Positions 54,910 to 64,000 of a stretch of DNA of 64,000 nt are shown here, in pieces; within the stretch, counting starts at the first letter, position 1; each line of letters opens with the position of its first letter. The notes beneath the pieces were generated by a model. It searched no databases, was not told the origin of the DNA, and was given only the letters and a program-made list of their open reading frames with translations. Source of the DNA: Cladochytrium replicatum (Eukaryota; Chytridiomycota; Chytridiomycetes; Cladochytriales; Cladochytriaceae); contig JAHLKD010000024.1 in assembly GCA_025526935.1 (NCBI GenBank), positions 1-64,000 on the forward strand. Direction: 5' to 3'. A program made the translations under genes and the position numbers.

Positions 54910-55757
54910 TCTGAGGGGCTGTGCACGGGAGCCACAAACACGATTTTGCAGGAAACGGTGGGAGAAAATATGAAACGGACCGGAATCTGGGGGATGATCA
55001 GGATTACGGTGACCGCAATTGCATGCAGTGCGGTCGTCATGGCAGCTGGGGACACACAACACACAACGACTCCTGTAGAATCTACTCGAGAAGCATTCCC
55101 CATGTATCCACCACCAACCGTGATGGATCTCGCCATAATCACACCAACTGTGACCAGCATCCAGCCCACGACAGAGCCATTCTTTTCCATAAGAAATGAA
55201 ATTTTTGAACATCACGGATTCTGATCTTCGTGGACGGCGAAAGCGGCCGCCGTGCCTTCAGTACCAACAAACACCCGGGAACGAATCATCACCTCTTGAC
55301 TCTCAGATATCAGCCAGGAGGAGACATCTGCATGGTGCAAGGAACCATCGCTATCGCCATTATCGGATCAAAAGAGCTACTACCGCGCGTCGGAATTCTC
55401 AAGTTATAAGTCAGTCACCTGCGGAGTTCCAACGATCGGAGATGGGCGACAATGGGATAATGATTTCATCAGATCATTCACTTTGGAGACCTGCTTAAAG
55501 GAAACGAGTGGAGATCACGCTTCACTTGAAGAACGGTACAGATGTTTGCCTACTTCGTGCTTGCGTTCTGATAACTGACAGGATTCTGGCCATAAAACAG
55601 TGAGAGGTGTTCGACGGAATTCCAGTGGGATCTTATGGGGCACCGAAAGAGCATGGTGACGGATGCTAGTTTGTTGTTTTATTCGCTGCCATAAACAATA
55701 TGGAGCAACTTTCGTGATTCTGGGCATTAAGTCCGCTCACATCATAGAACTTTCCAT
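54910..55757. other. Intergenic region, no supported gene
   Basis: A minus-strand frame upstream of the Lifeguard start (55190-54910) is hydrophobic but has no family match and overlaps the likely promoter. The 55190-55757 stretch shows nothing. Confidence 0.5.
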
Positions 55758-56600
55758 TTACGGAACGTTGTGACCTTTGCTGGCCACCCACACGGCGTAC
55801 CACTCCTCCGTAGTCAAGTTACCGCTGATCTCAAACGCCTTCGTAGCTTCCACAATCCGCTCGATCTTGTTCGTCCCGAGCACCGGGAAGCAGTTGGCGG
55901 GATGACGCAAGATCCACGCATAAGCCATTTGGTCGATGCTGGCATCCCACTTTTCGCCAAGCTTTGCAAGCACGGCACGGACTCGCTGCACCTGGGGGTC
56001 GGTGGAGGAGGCATCGTGAAGCCTTCCACCGCCCAGAGGAGACCACGCCATGATCGCCATGGTTCGCTCCTGATACTATAATGAGATCACGAGATACCAT
56101 ACGTTGGAAAGAGAACTATACCTGGCAGAGCTCAACAGTGCCGTCGTGGAGGTGATCCATGTACAGAGGGCATACCTCGATCTGGTTGATCACGAGGAGA
56201 GCTGAGTTTCGACTGTAGCAAGTTAGGGCAGGAAGTTGGAAACTCCCATATGGCGGACTTTTCTCGGAGCTTCTCAAAAGCCCGTGCGGTCTACACAATG
56301 ACGACCTTCATTTAAAACAATATCTTTGCAATACTCCACCAATGCATACCGCATCAGCATCCATCAGAGGGTCTGGGCTACAAAATAAATGTCGGACAAT
56401 GCAAAGCTACACGAATAAAACCTGTAGCCACCGATAGATCAAGACGCAATGAAAGTACGTCGTACCGACCTCCTGCAGACTCTCCTCGACCCTCTGAATA
56501 ACGTTCTCCTCGCCCGTGTAGTACACAGGTACCAAACCATGAGCTGGCAGTGATCGAGCTGAAGTCGGACGCAGTAGAAACACAGACTCTACCAAACCCA
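55758..56600 (-). pseudogene. Aldo-keto reductase (YdhF type), N-terminus missing and frames broken
   Basis: The NADPH-dependent oxidoreductase family is recognised from TGEENVIQRVEESLQEVG (to 56432), PDPLMDADA (exon 56377-56350), TARAFEKLREK (from 56290), MGVSNF, LVINQIEVCPLYMDHLHDGT, and a last exon (56069-55758) with MAWSPLGGGRL, SIDQMAYAWILRHPA, VLGTNKIERI and EEWYAVWVASKG. Introns are short GT-AG. Between EKLREK and LVINQIE the reading needs three frame changes (for example LLQSKLSSP to LVINQIE). The first 90 or so residues with the catalytic Asp/Tyr (DHADIYG) are not found upstream. It is a decayed gene, or intact with assembly errors. Confidence 0.65.
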
Positions 56601-57410
56601 CCTAAACCCCCAACAAGTACGTCGCCTTTTTCCAATTTTGCACGGTAAGAATTGGCAGGCACCGCAGCGGCTAGCGCGCCATACGTTGCAGTTGGGTTCA
56701 TCGCCGAATCTCTTGGTGTAATGGCCACAGCACCATTTGTCCAACCTGCCATCGCTCGATGGGCACTGAATCAAGCGGAGGAGGCAAGACCACATCTCGA
56801 ATTTCTATATCCCTTGGTCAACCCGCACAAGGAGATGCATGGACGTATTTTGTCGTTGGTTGCTGAGGAATCTGAACGAACGCAGCTCGAGTTGGCGTTG
56901 CTAGACACAGATCGGAAGTCTTAGGAGGCTATTCGGTTGAGCGGGTAGTATATTTCGGCGGCATGATGCCTGGACCGAGTGTGCTGAGCCATAGTCCCTT
57001 CAAAATTGGTGAATTCTCTATCGCAGTGCGTAGCGCTTGGCTAACTTGGTCGTTGTCATCCTTACAGTTAAACGGCCGAGATAGATCAAGGTATCTAATG
57101 CAGGATCAGACAGAGCGCACACAAAATTACACACTGACTCCCCATACTGCCGGTTCCCAAAAGACTGCAACGCACTCTCTAAGTAGTTCCAGCGAATCAA
57201 AGATAGTCCGAAAGACGTCATCCGACGAAGAACGAGTTGATGATCTCTATGGTATGAGATTCCTTCAGGAATGCATCCCGATGTGTTTCTGCAACAGCAG
57301 TGTCTGTCGCGTGTCTCATCCTTAGCTCGATATCATCATCTGGATAGGTAGCTATAAGCAGCGGCTTCGCTCTCAAATCCCCATATGAAATAGAAAGCCA
57401 TTAAATATTA
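56601..57410. other. Unassigned region
   Basis: Both strands have frames of 90-125 codons (plus 56652-56924 and 56963-57325; minus 56752-56378) that overlap one another and are not recognised. A GTATGAG donor-like site follows DDLYG at about 57252, so part may belong to the weak plus-strand gene further right. Confidence 0.35.
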
Positions 57411-57837
57411 ATGAAACGAATATGGAATGCAACTCATTGCGAGTTTGAACCAGCCATGCTCAATGCTTTGAGTGTAGGGCAACCAGAGCCGAGCGCGGCA
57501 AGGGCGGCAATGCTCAGTCGTTACATCGAACAACTTTCGAGACGCTCGATCGTCGGGAATATGCCGCAACAGTGAGAATCAAATGTGATGCATCCATCTT
57601 TGGCAATTCTTTTCCGGAAGAGAGCATAATCGCCCGAATGAACGTGCTGAAGCTCGAACAGCTTGCAGGCAAATACTCTAATTACCAAGTCGGAGACATA
57701 TCTCCCGAAGAGAACAGAAAAGAGCTGCTTTATAAAGTGTCCGAATCACCTAATTTATCAAAGTTGTTGGCGTATTATCTGAGCTGTTTTGAATTGGGTG
57801 CCATCAACTTTGGATTGAGCTTGTTTCCTGAATGATG
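57411..57837 (+). CDS. Possible hypothetical gene, two exons
   Basis: A plus-strand stretch reads RIWNATHCEFEPAMLNALSV and SAARAAMLSRYIEQLSRRSI up to a GTGAGA donor at about 57570. After a possible acceptor (GGAAG at about 57620) it continues as RMNVLKLEQLAGKYSNYQVG and LLYKVSESPNLSKLLAYYLS to a stop at 57833-57835. Composition is protein-like and helical, but no family is recognised and the 5' end is not defined. It could equally be a chance pair of frames. Confidence 0.3.
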
Positions 57838-58521
57838 ATTCTTTGAGACCTATTTCAAATTTCAGCGGGTAAGAAAAGGGCGTGCGTTCTCGATTGGGTC
57901 TCAATACAGCGAGAACAAAGAACTCTGTCGAAAGTGGGACGCCGATGTAGCCAAAGATCGACAGTAATTGCCAAAATGCCAATATGTGAAGCAGCTGCTT
58001 TCCCTACAGATCAATGTCCTGAACAAACGAAACGCGTTGCTCTAATAACAGGACACGTGAATTCTACACTGTATCTCAGCTGAGGTGAACCAGTTGGCCC
58101 AGGAACGGCAAGGGCTACACGCAGGGCCGCTTCTATGGAGATCACCACGACGACCGCGATGATGCGCGGCAAGAAATGTTTCAAACCAGGCATGACTGAT
58201 GCGGGCTTCAATCTAAGTGGCATCGGCATACCGGATGCTCTTTGATGCCCCGCTTGTTCTTGCTTTGCTTTAAGTGCTTCCTTGACCAGATATGGACACA
58301 TTTGCAGTGATATAAGAGCGTCATCCCCATCAACAATCGAAGGGAGAGATCTTTCTGGTCTTAAATACCTCCTTAGAGCACAGGCTTGGAAAGAAAGAAT
58401 GAAGAAACCTCTGTGTCGTGACTCGATCTGTGCTGTACGTGTTGTGTGTTGTCCCCGAAACAAAGGCCATTTGCTGACATCCGAGCCTCACCGCGGCCAG
58501 AAACAAAGAGTTGAAGTCATG
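57838..58521. other. Intergenic, no supported gene
   Basis: A minus-strand frame of 150 codons (58463-58011) has one hydrophobic segment (IIAVVVVISIEAALRVALA) but no family match. Nothing else is seen. Confidence 0.4.
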
Positions 58522-59631
58522 TTACAGCTTTGCACGGAATCGCTTACGACCCCAATCTAGAATTCCAATCACCATAGCGGCACGAGCTACAATTGTCAGC
58601 CCAACTGCAGTGGCAACAATTGTGCCATGCCCAGACCCGTTGAACATCTCTTCAGATCTTCCCATCAAATCCGCAACCTTTACCGCCATCCGAGCATATA
58701 CATTCAAATCCCAGTGTGAAAAACGAGGAATAAGAATATCTCCCAACGGCTTTGAGCCAAGGAAATCCGCACACATCCACAACGTCAAACCCCATAAAAT
58801 GAGTCCTGGATCTCCAGGCAGCACTACTCCTTGATGTTGAAGATCCCCAAAACCAGGAGTGATGGGCATCGCCATGGCCGACGCGGAAGTCGGCTTTTGC
58901 AACACTGAAAGTGGCACCCAATGGGCAGAGTCGACCTCATTAGGTGCTAGTTGGAGTATCGGGGTCGTTGGTGATGTAAGCAAGAATATGTGTGTCGATA
59001 GCACCGACCATCTGCCCGCCGTGTTTCTTTTTCGAATCTCACGATCCGAAAGTGCTCCGACATAAATTACGTCGCTTCTATTGCAAACTGTGAGTATGCT
59101 ACCGTGGAAGAAAGACACGACTAAACTTAGTAAGGTCCAGCCCGATTTCCTCCAAACTTTCCCGAACAGCCGCATCATAGTCTGTCTCTTTCGGCGTCCG
59201 CGTTGATTTGTCAATATTTACGTTTCCACCAGGAAACGCAACCTGTCTTAAGTATAAACGATATCCCCTTTGACAATTAACCCCGAACATACGTGTCCAG
59301 ACCATCGATCGCCTTCGCGTTGAGCCCGATGGATGAACAGGATCTCCGGAGTGCCATTAGCAACCCATTCCTCTGAACAATATGTGAGATGAGTCCATTA
59401 GTTCGGGGAAGAAGAGACACACGAACGAGAAAAGTAACCCTTCAAGGCAGTCGTGGTCGGAACTTCGTGGGTTTCAAGTGGGGTGTGGGGTTCGGGTTGC
59501 TCCGCAGGCACCACTCGGAGAACCAGAGCGGTTGCAGAGCGACGTGGTGCTTCCGGCGTCGACTCAATGCGGATGCGTGATGCGGTACGGTCGTGCGCAC
59601 GAAATACTATTTCCCTGAAACTTGAGGACAT
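58522..59631 (-). CDS. Nudix hydrolase with C-terminal membrane segment, 318 residues
   Basis: Hydrolyses nucleoside-diphosphate-linked substrates; the VAFPGG lead-in is typical of the coenzyme-A/8-oxo-dGTP diphosphatase branch. Four exons close in frame: 59631-59427, 59372-59293, 59242-59127 and 59077-58522, introns about 49-54 nt. Motifs: ATALVLRVVP, EILFIHRAQREGDRWSGHVAFPGG, then the Nudix core RESLEEIGLDL (catalytic REx2EE). The gap between the glycines and the RE box is longer than the usual GX5E, so the first helix may be unusual. The C-terminus has a hydrophobic helix IVATAVGLTIVARAAMVIGIL followed by basic residues, suggesting membrane anchoring. Substrate unknown. Confidence 0.85.
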
Positions 59632-59833
59632 TATTGGCAAGGATAAATGGTCAACCGAGATCGTGTGATTGGAAAGCGGAGTGCAATAAATTCAGGGGTG
59701 AAGAGTGTGCTTATCTCCGTGTGGACAGCCATTCTCTAAGAATACAATCCGCCTATCTTACAGTAAAACGGTCCTGTGTTGATTGTGATCCAGACTTTCT
59801 GCCTTCGTGGGTCGCCCCACAGCCATAATTTGT

Positions 59834-62464
59834 ATGCGACTTTTGTTAAGGGCGTTTCGACCTCCTTCGCCAAAGCTGTCCTACTTAACCCCTGCAATCC
59901 AAACTGCATATATCTCGGTCTTAACTTCCCCTGCAATGTCACCCCCAGCTGCAGAATCATCCGCTCCGCATGGCACCTCCAAAGTGTCCACCGCAGCGAA
60001 ACTCGCAAAGCTACGCAGCGTCATGGAGCGTGTAGGTGTCCATGCCTACATCGTTCCGAGCGAGGATGCGCATCAGGTAGATTAAAGCAGTTGTTAGATC
60101 AATATTCTTTTCATCAACTGCTTATCCGCAGAGCGAGTACATTGCACCCTGCGACATGAGGAGAGCGTACATTTCAAATTTCAACGGCTCTGCTGGTAGT
60201 CTTGTCGTCCTACTTTATTTGATCTTGTTTTAAGATATTCGGTGCTCCCTAAAGGTTTGGCTGTTATCACTGGAGGTGCTGCCGCGCTGTGGACAGATGG
60301 ACGTTACTTCCTGCAGGCGTCGAACCAGCTGGATTCCAACTGGCTTTTGATGAAGTCTGGACTTCCTGACGTTCCGACCAAAGAGGAGTGGCTGAACAAA
60401 GTTCTGTCCCCCGCTTCGACCGTTGGGATCGACCCGACTTTGATCACCGTGTGTATGTGGAAAGATAGTGGATCCGGTCCGATTCTTAATCGTTGAAATC
60501 ATCGCTTCTCAGCTGCTGCTCGTGCGCTTTCGGATTCACTTAACGCTGGCGGCCACAAGTTCCTGACACTCCCCAACAACTTGATCGACGAGGTTTGGGC
60601 GGAAGAACGTCCGGCGATGCCATGCAACCCTGTGGCCATCCTTCCTGACTCGTATGCCGGGAAATCGGTTGGAGAAAAGATCAAGGAACTCAAAGAAAAA
60701 ATCGAAAAGAAGAACACTTGGGGCTTTGTTATAACTGCGCTTGACGACATTGCATGTGTGGATCTCAGTTTCCAAAGCGTAGTTGTTTTTGAACGTCTCA
60801 ATTAGGGCTCTTCAACCTCCGCGGTTCGGACATCGCATTCAATCCCGTCTTCTTTGCATACGCAATTGTCACTGCTGGTTCCGATGCGGGGACCCCGGCA
60901 GCGACTCTCTTTTTGGACGTTAACAAGCTCTCTGAAGAAGTGCTAGCTCACTTGAAGTGCTACAATGTGGAGCTGTTGCCGTACGGTGACATCTTTGCCC
61001 ATGTGACGAAGCTTTCCGAAGCAAACCCGGGAAAGGTACTCTAAAACGATACTGACTAATATCTGAAATAAATGAACGGGTCCCTAAATTTGCAGAAAGT
61101 GTGGATTGACACTCGATGCAGTCTTGCACTGCAGGAATCCATTGGAGACTCGGTATGTTGCTTATCGGTGTACCTAAAACCGCTTATGTCCTCCCTCAGA
61201 GCCGCTACGAAGAGGGCCGCTCTCCAATCATGTCTGCGAAGGCAGTAAAGAACCCTGCGGAGGTTGAAGGTTTCAGGCGATGCCACATTCGCGACGCTGC
61301 TGCCTTGGTAAGTTGGATGATGAGTGCTACTCGTTCTCTTTCTGATCTTCTATTTGATGCAGTCCAACTTCTTCGCCTGGATGGAAGAAGAGCTCGTTAA
61401 CAAGAAGAGGGCGGATATCTCTGAATGCGATGCCGCGGATGTCGCATTTCGGTTCAGGAGGTACTTTGAATTTATCTTTTACGCATTGTTACCATGCTCA
61501 TGCCTTTCGCTTAGTGAGCAAGCCGATTTTGTCGGCCTCAGCTTCGACACAATTTCTTCCACCGGACCCAACGGTGCAATCATCCACTACAGTCCCAAAC
61601 CCGAGTCATGCGCGATCATTCGTGCTGACCAGATGTACCTCATCGACTCTGGCGGACAATACAAGTGAGTACGAGTTCCAGCATTCGTTCTACCCCACTG
61701 ATCATTCGAACATTAGGGATGGCACAACTGACGTAACTCGCACATATCACTTCGGAACGCCCAGAGACGAAGAGCGCGATGCCTTCACTCGCGTGCTGAA
61801 GGGTCATATTGCCATCGACATGGTTGTTTTCCCTAAGGGTACGACGGGATACCTCCTCGATCCTTTTGCACGCCATGCGCTTTGGAGTGCTGGGTTGGAC
61901 TACCTTCACGGCACTGGCCACGGAGTCGGACACTACTTGAATGTCCACGAAGGTGAGCCTTCCAGAGTGCTTCACATGCTGTTTGTGAACTTGTAAGATT
62001 AGGTCCGCAGGGTATCGGAACACGAATCGCATTTAATGACACTCCTCTTGAACCCGGCATGGTGATCTCGAACGGTAATTTCCCAGCCATTGTTGATGCA
62101 ATAAATAACAGGGAGATTTCTTCATCAGAGCCTGGTTACTACAAAGACGGGGGTTTCGGTATTCGCATCGAAAATGTCGTTGTGGTGAAACCTGTCACCA
62201 CTGCCAACAACTTTGCAGGAAAGCAATTCTATGGCTTTGAGCACTTTACTCTCGTGAGTATATAGGTAGGACAACGAACTTTATGCTGATTCCTGTTTTT
62301 AGGTTCCCATTCAGACCAAGCTCATCAAGAAGGAGCTGATGACCGACGCCGAGGTTGCGTGGGTGAACCGTTACCATGCTGAGTGCTGGGAAAAAGTTTC
62401 AAAGCTCCTTACCCCTAGCTCTCCTGGCTACATCTGGCTTCAGCGTGAGACTCAACCCTTGTGA
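59834..62464 (+). CDS. Aminopeptidase P (Xaa-Pro aminopeptidase), 13 exons
   Basis: Removes N-terminal residues preceding proline; the XPNPEP1-like cytosolic family is about 620 residues. From the ATG at 59936 the protein is 627 residues; an in-frame upstream ATG at 59834 adds [20 protein letters not shown], a mitochondrial-presequence-like leader. Exon starts: 59834, 60132, 60255, 60513, 60806, 61096, 61200, 61363, 61515, 61717, 62003, 62129, 62303; every phase closes. The N-terminal creatinase folds include [17 protein letters not shown] and [11 protein letters not shown]. Metal ligands of the pita-bread domain are present: [18 protein letters not shown] (two Asp), [15 protein letters not shown] (His), VISNEPGYY (Glu) and [12 protein letters not shown] (Glu). 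AATAAA at 62575-62580 is a likely poly(A) signal. Confidence 0.95.
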
Positions 62465-62633
62465 TGAAGTATTGGTGGACATTGCGACAGAAAGACTATC
62501 CATTTCCCGTTCCGTTTAATTTGATTCTTAAATGGCCTTTTGTTGTGTCAACCTGTTGTTGTGTCAACTTGTTCAATAAAGGCTATCGAATCTTTCACAT
62601 TTTACCTTTTGACGTATCTCAAAGACTTTCGCA

Positions 62634-62909
62634 ATGCTCACCTGTGTTACCCAGCCCATAGCGCGCATCGTATTCGTCACCGGCAACGCACAGAAGCTCA
62701 AAAAGTCAAAGACAACCTCTTCAGCTCCGCAACACAGTCAACCGACGGCTCTGATCCCTCTCGCGTGCAGTACATGCAAGATGGACCTAGACGAGCTTCA
62801 AGCTAGCACATCCACCGGAATCTCCATTCGGAAATGCGCCAAAGCAGCCGATGCGATCTCTAAAAGTGACACCCTCAGCAGCCTACTTCCCATCGCTACA
62901 GGGACTTGA
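62634..62909 (+). pseudogene. ITPA: ITPase (inosine triphosphate pyrophosphatase) N-terminal fragment
   Basis: ARIVFVTGNAQKLK is the nucleotide-binding N-terminus of ITPA/HAM1, and KMDLDELQASTSTGISIRK, then CAKAADAI, matches the following IDLxELQG..EEI...KC..AA segment. Between them the expected EVQ.IL helix is replaced by unrelated Ser/Gln-rich residues. The rest of the enzyme (EDTSL, SxGW, HR motifs) is absent before the stop at 62909. The intact family is about 190 residues; only the first third remains, so it is a truncated copy wedged between the aminopeptidase and the next gene. Confidence 0.6.
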
Positions 62910-62972
62910 AAGCTTTGAAAGAGCACTAGGGCATTTTAGTAATACAACCAAACAGAGTAACTGTGGCTTGAG

Positions 62973-64000
62973 ATGTTCCCACAGTCCAGTCCAGTTGAAG
63001 ATGTGCTGGTCGCAGAGAAGAACAAGCAGCCATCGCCGGGAGAACTTCTTGCTAGTATATCCCTCGATGAATGCACCCTCTCAGACTCAGGGCGTGTGCA
63101 TCTTCGCGCACTCTCGAATATCGCAAGAGCGTTGATAGCGAAACAAGAGGGGAACTTTGGGGAGCCACGGCAGGTTCCTTTCACCAGGTTTCTTCCGGTT
63201 CTCCTTTGATGGCTCTCTGTCGCTCAAATTCAAATTCAGCCTTGTGACAGCGCTCATGGGATTGTTGAACAAGCATGAGCACTTGAGCGACGACAAGTCG
63301 GCGCTCGAACAAATGATTACCAAAATCACAAAGAGCAACGCTCAGCTTCGGAGCGACCTCCTTCGTTTCCAAACCGAGTAAGCACAGAATCTTGGAGCAA
63401 GGATGGCTTTATATAACCTTGCGATTCCATGATAGCATCAAGAAGCCAGTCCTGGATCAACTTCCACAGCAAGCGCACGAACGGGATCGATGGACACGAT
63501 TCTCGGGTGTGCTAGAGCAGAAACGTCGCGAATATGAATCACGGCACGAGGATCTACTGGTGGGCTGCATTTTACTTTCATTGGTTTGAACTCATCGGTT
63601 GTCGCACGCATTGTATCAGAATGCACTCGCTGAACTCACGCCCATCCCACAGTCTCCCGCAACCCCATCACCTTTCCTAGCAACACCGCAATGCCGTCGC
63701 GGAATCATGGAAGAAGAAGGACCCATCGATGTGTCCAGTCTTTGGGAGAGACTAAAGAGGCTTGACGAATCCGTTGCTAAGCTTGAGAACATGGAGCGAG
63801 AGCTTGCTGGGTTCGAAGGGTTGCCGCCTGTGAGTCGTAGATGCCCATATCACATTCCACACTGATCACTTAATGGTTGCTCACAAGTAGAATCTGAAAC
63901 TTGCACGCTTGCAATTGGCAGAGAAGCAGCAGCAGCTAGTAAGCCTATACCAATTTCGATCATGCGCTCCACTTGCTAATGGACAAGTGTGTTTAGAAAA
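62973..64000 (+). CDS. Probable augmin complex subunit (HAUS1-like), runs off the edge
   Basis: Exons: 62973-63187, 63240-63377, 63436-63559, 63620-63829, 63891-63938; then an intron to the window end. It starts MFPQSSPVEDVLVAEKNKQP and is helical and coiled-coil throughout: LVTALMGLLNKHEHLSDDKS, LEQMITKITKSNAQLRSDLL, RFSGVLEQKRREYESRHEDL, SSLWERLKRLDESVAKLENM, then LPPNLKLARLQLAEKQQQL. The last block resembles the HAUS1 C-terminus (SEKLARLKQQTIPLKKKL, then LMPNPSLAQVKIEEAKREL). Augmin seeds microtubules on spindle microtubules. The similarity is short and any other long coiled-coil protein remains possible. Confidence 0.5.

Noticed and set aside
54910-55190. Hydrophobic minus-strand frame upstream of the Lifeguard gene
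   Set aside because: No family resemblance, overlapping frames on both strands, and it lies in the promoter region of a well-supported gene.

Overview
The window is eukaryotic nuclear DNA, most likely from a zoosporic (chytrid-type) fungus. Host genes carry many very short GT-AG introns of about 49-74 nt. They include a C-Myc-binding-protein homologue and a probable augmin subunit, proteins associated with organisms that keep flagella and absent from most Dikarya, next to fungal-type genes such as an AreA-like domain protein. This is inference from gene content; no rRNA or species marker is present.

Layout. (1) 1-13.7 kb is stacked mobile elements. An old minus-strand LINE is split by hAT copy 1 (1899-7525). 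A nearly intact plus-strand LINE (to 13695) ends in a poly(A) tail 3 bp before a tRNA-Phe gene. (2) 13.7-24 kb is host DNA: tRNA-Phe, a tRNA-Glu pseudogene, MYCBP (-), a Sel1-repeat protein (+), PAF1 (-) and a C2H2 zinc-finger protein (+). (3) 24.4-30.9 kb: hAT copy 2 sits inside a LINE fragment with a perfect 8-bp target duplication, followed by a deletion derivative and a LINE relic. (4) 31-36.2 kb: a hypothetical gene (-), an F-box/LRR protein (+) and an orphan UBR1-type C-terminus. (5) 38-45 kb: hAT copy 3 (+) and a non-autonomous LTR retrotransposon with identical LTRs. (6) 46.7-64 kb is gene-dense: an AreA-like-domain protein, a large coiled-coil protein, a Lifeguard/Bax-inhibitor protein, a decayed aldo-keto reductase and a Nudix hydrolase (all -), then aminopeptidase P, a broken ITPase and a probable augmin subunit (+), the last running off the right edge.

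The most unusual system is the hAT family. It has TAAGG-type terminal inverted repeats with GGGTC-rich ends. Long arrays of about 97-107 bp units, each with a TGTCC-N4-GGACA palindrome, flank the transposase. A second, unrecognised coiled-coil ORF lies downstream of the transposase in the same orientation. Three copies plus one deletion derivative allow the structure to be reconstructed, and each transposase copy carries its own inactivating lesions.

Exon boundaries were read by eye from splice consensus, reading frame and family conservation. PAF1, the Lifeguard protein, the Nudix protein and aminopeptidase P all close in frame across every junction. Several other loci (aldo-keto reductase, UBR1 fragment, last zinc finger) show one- or two-base frame problems that could be real decay or assembly indels.
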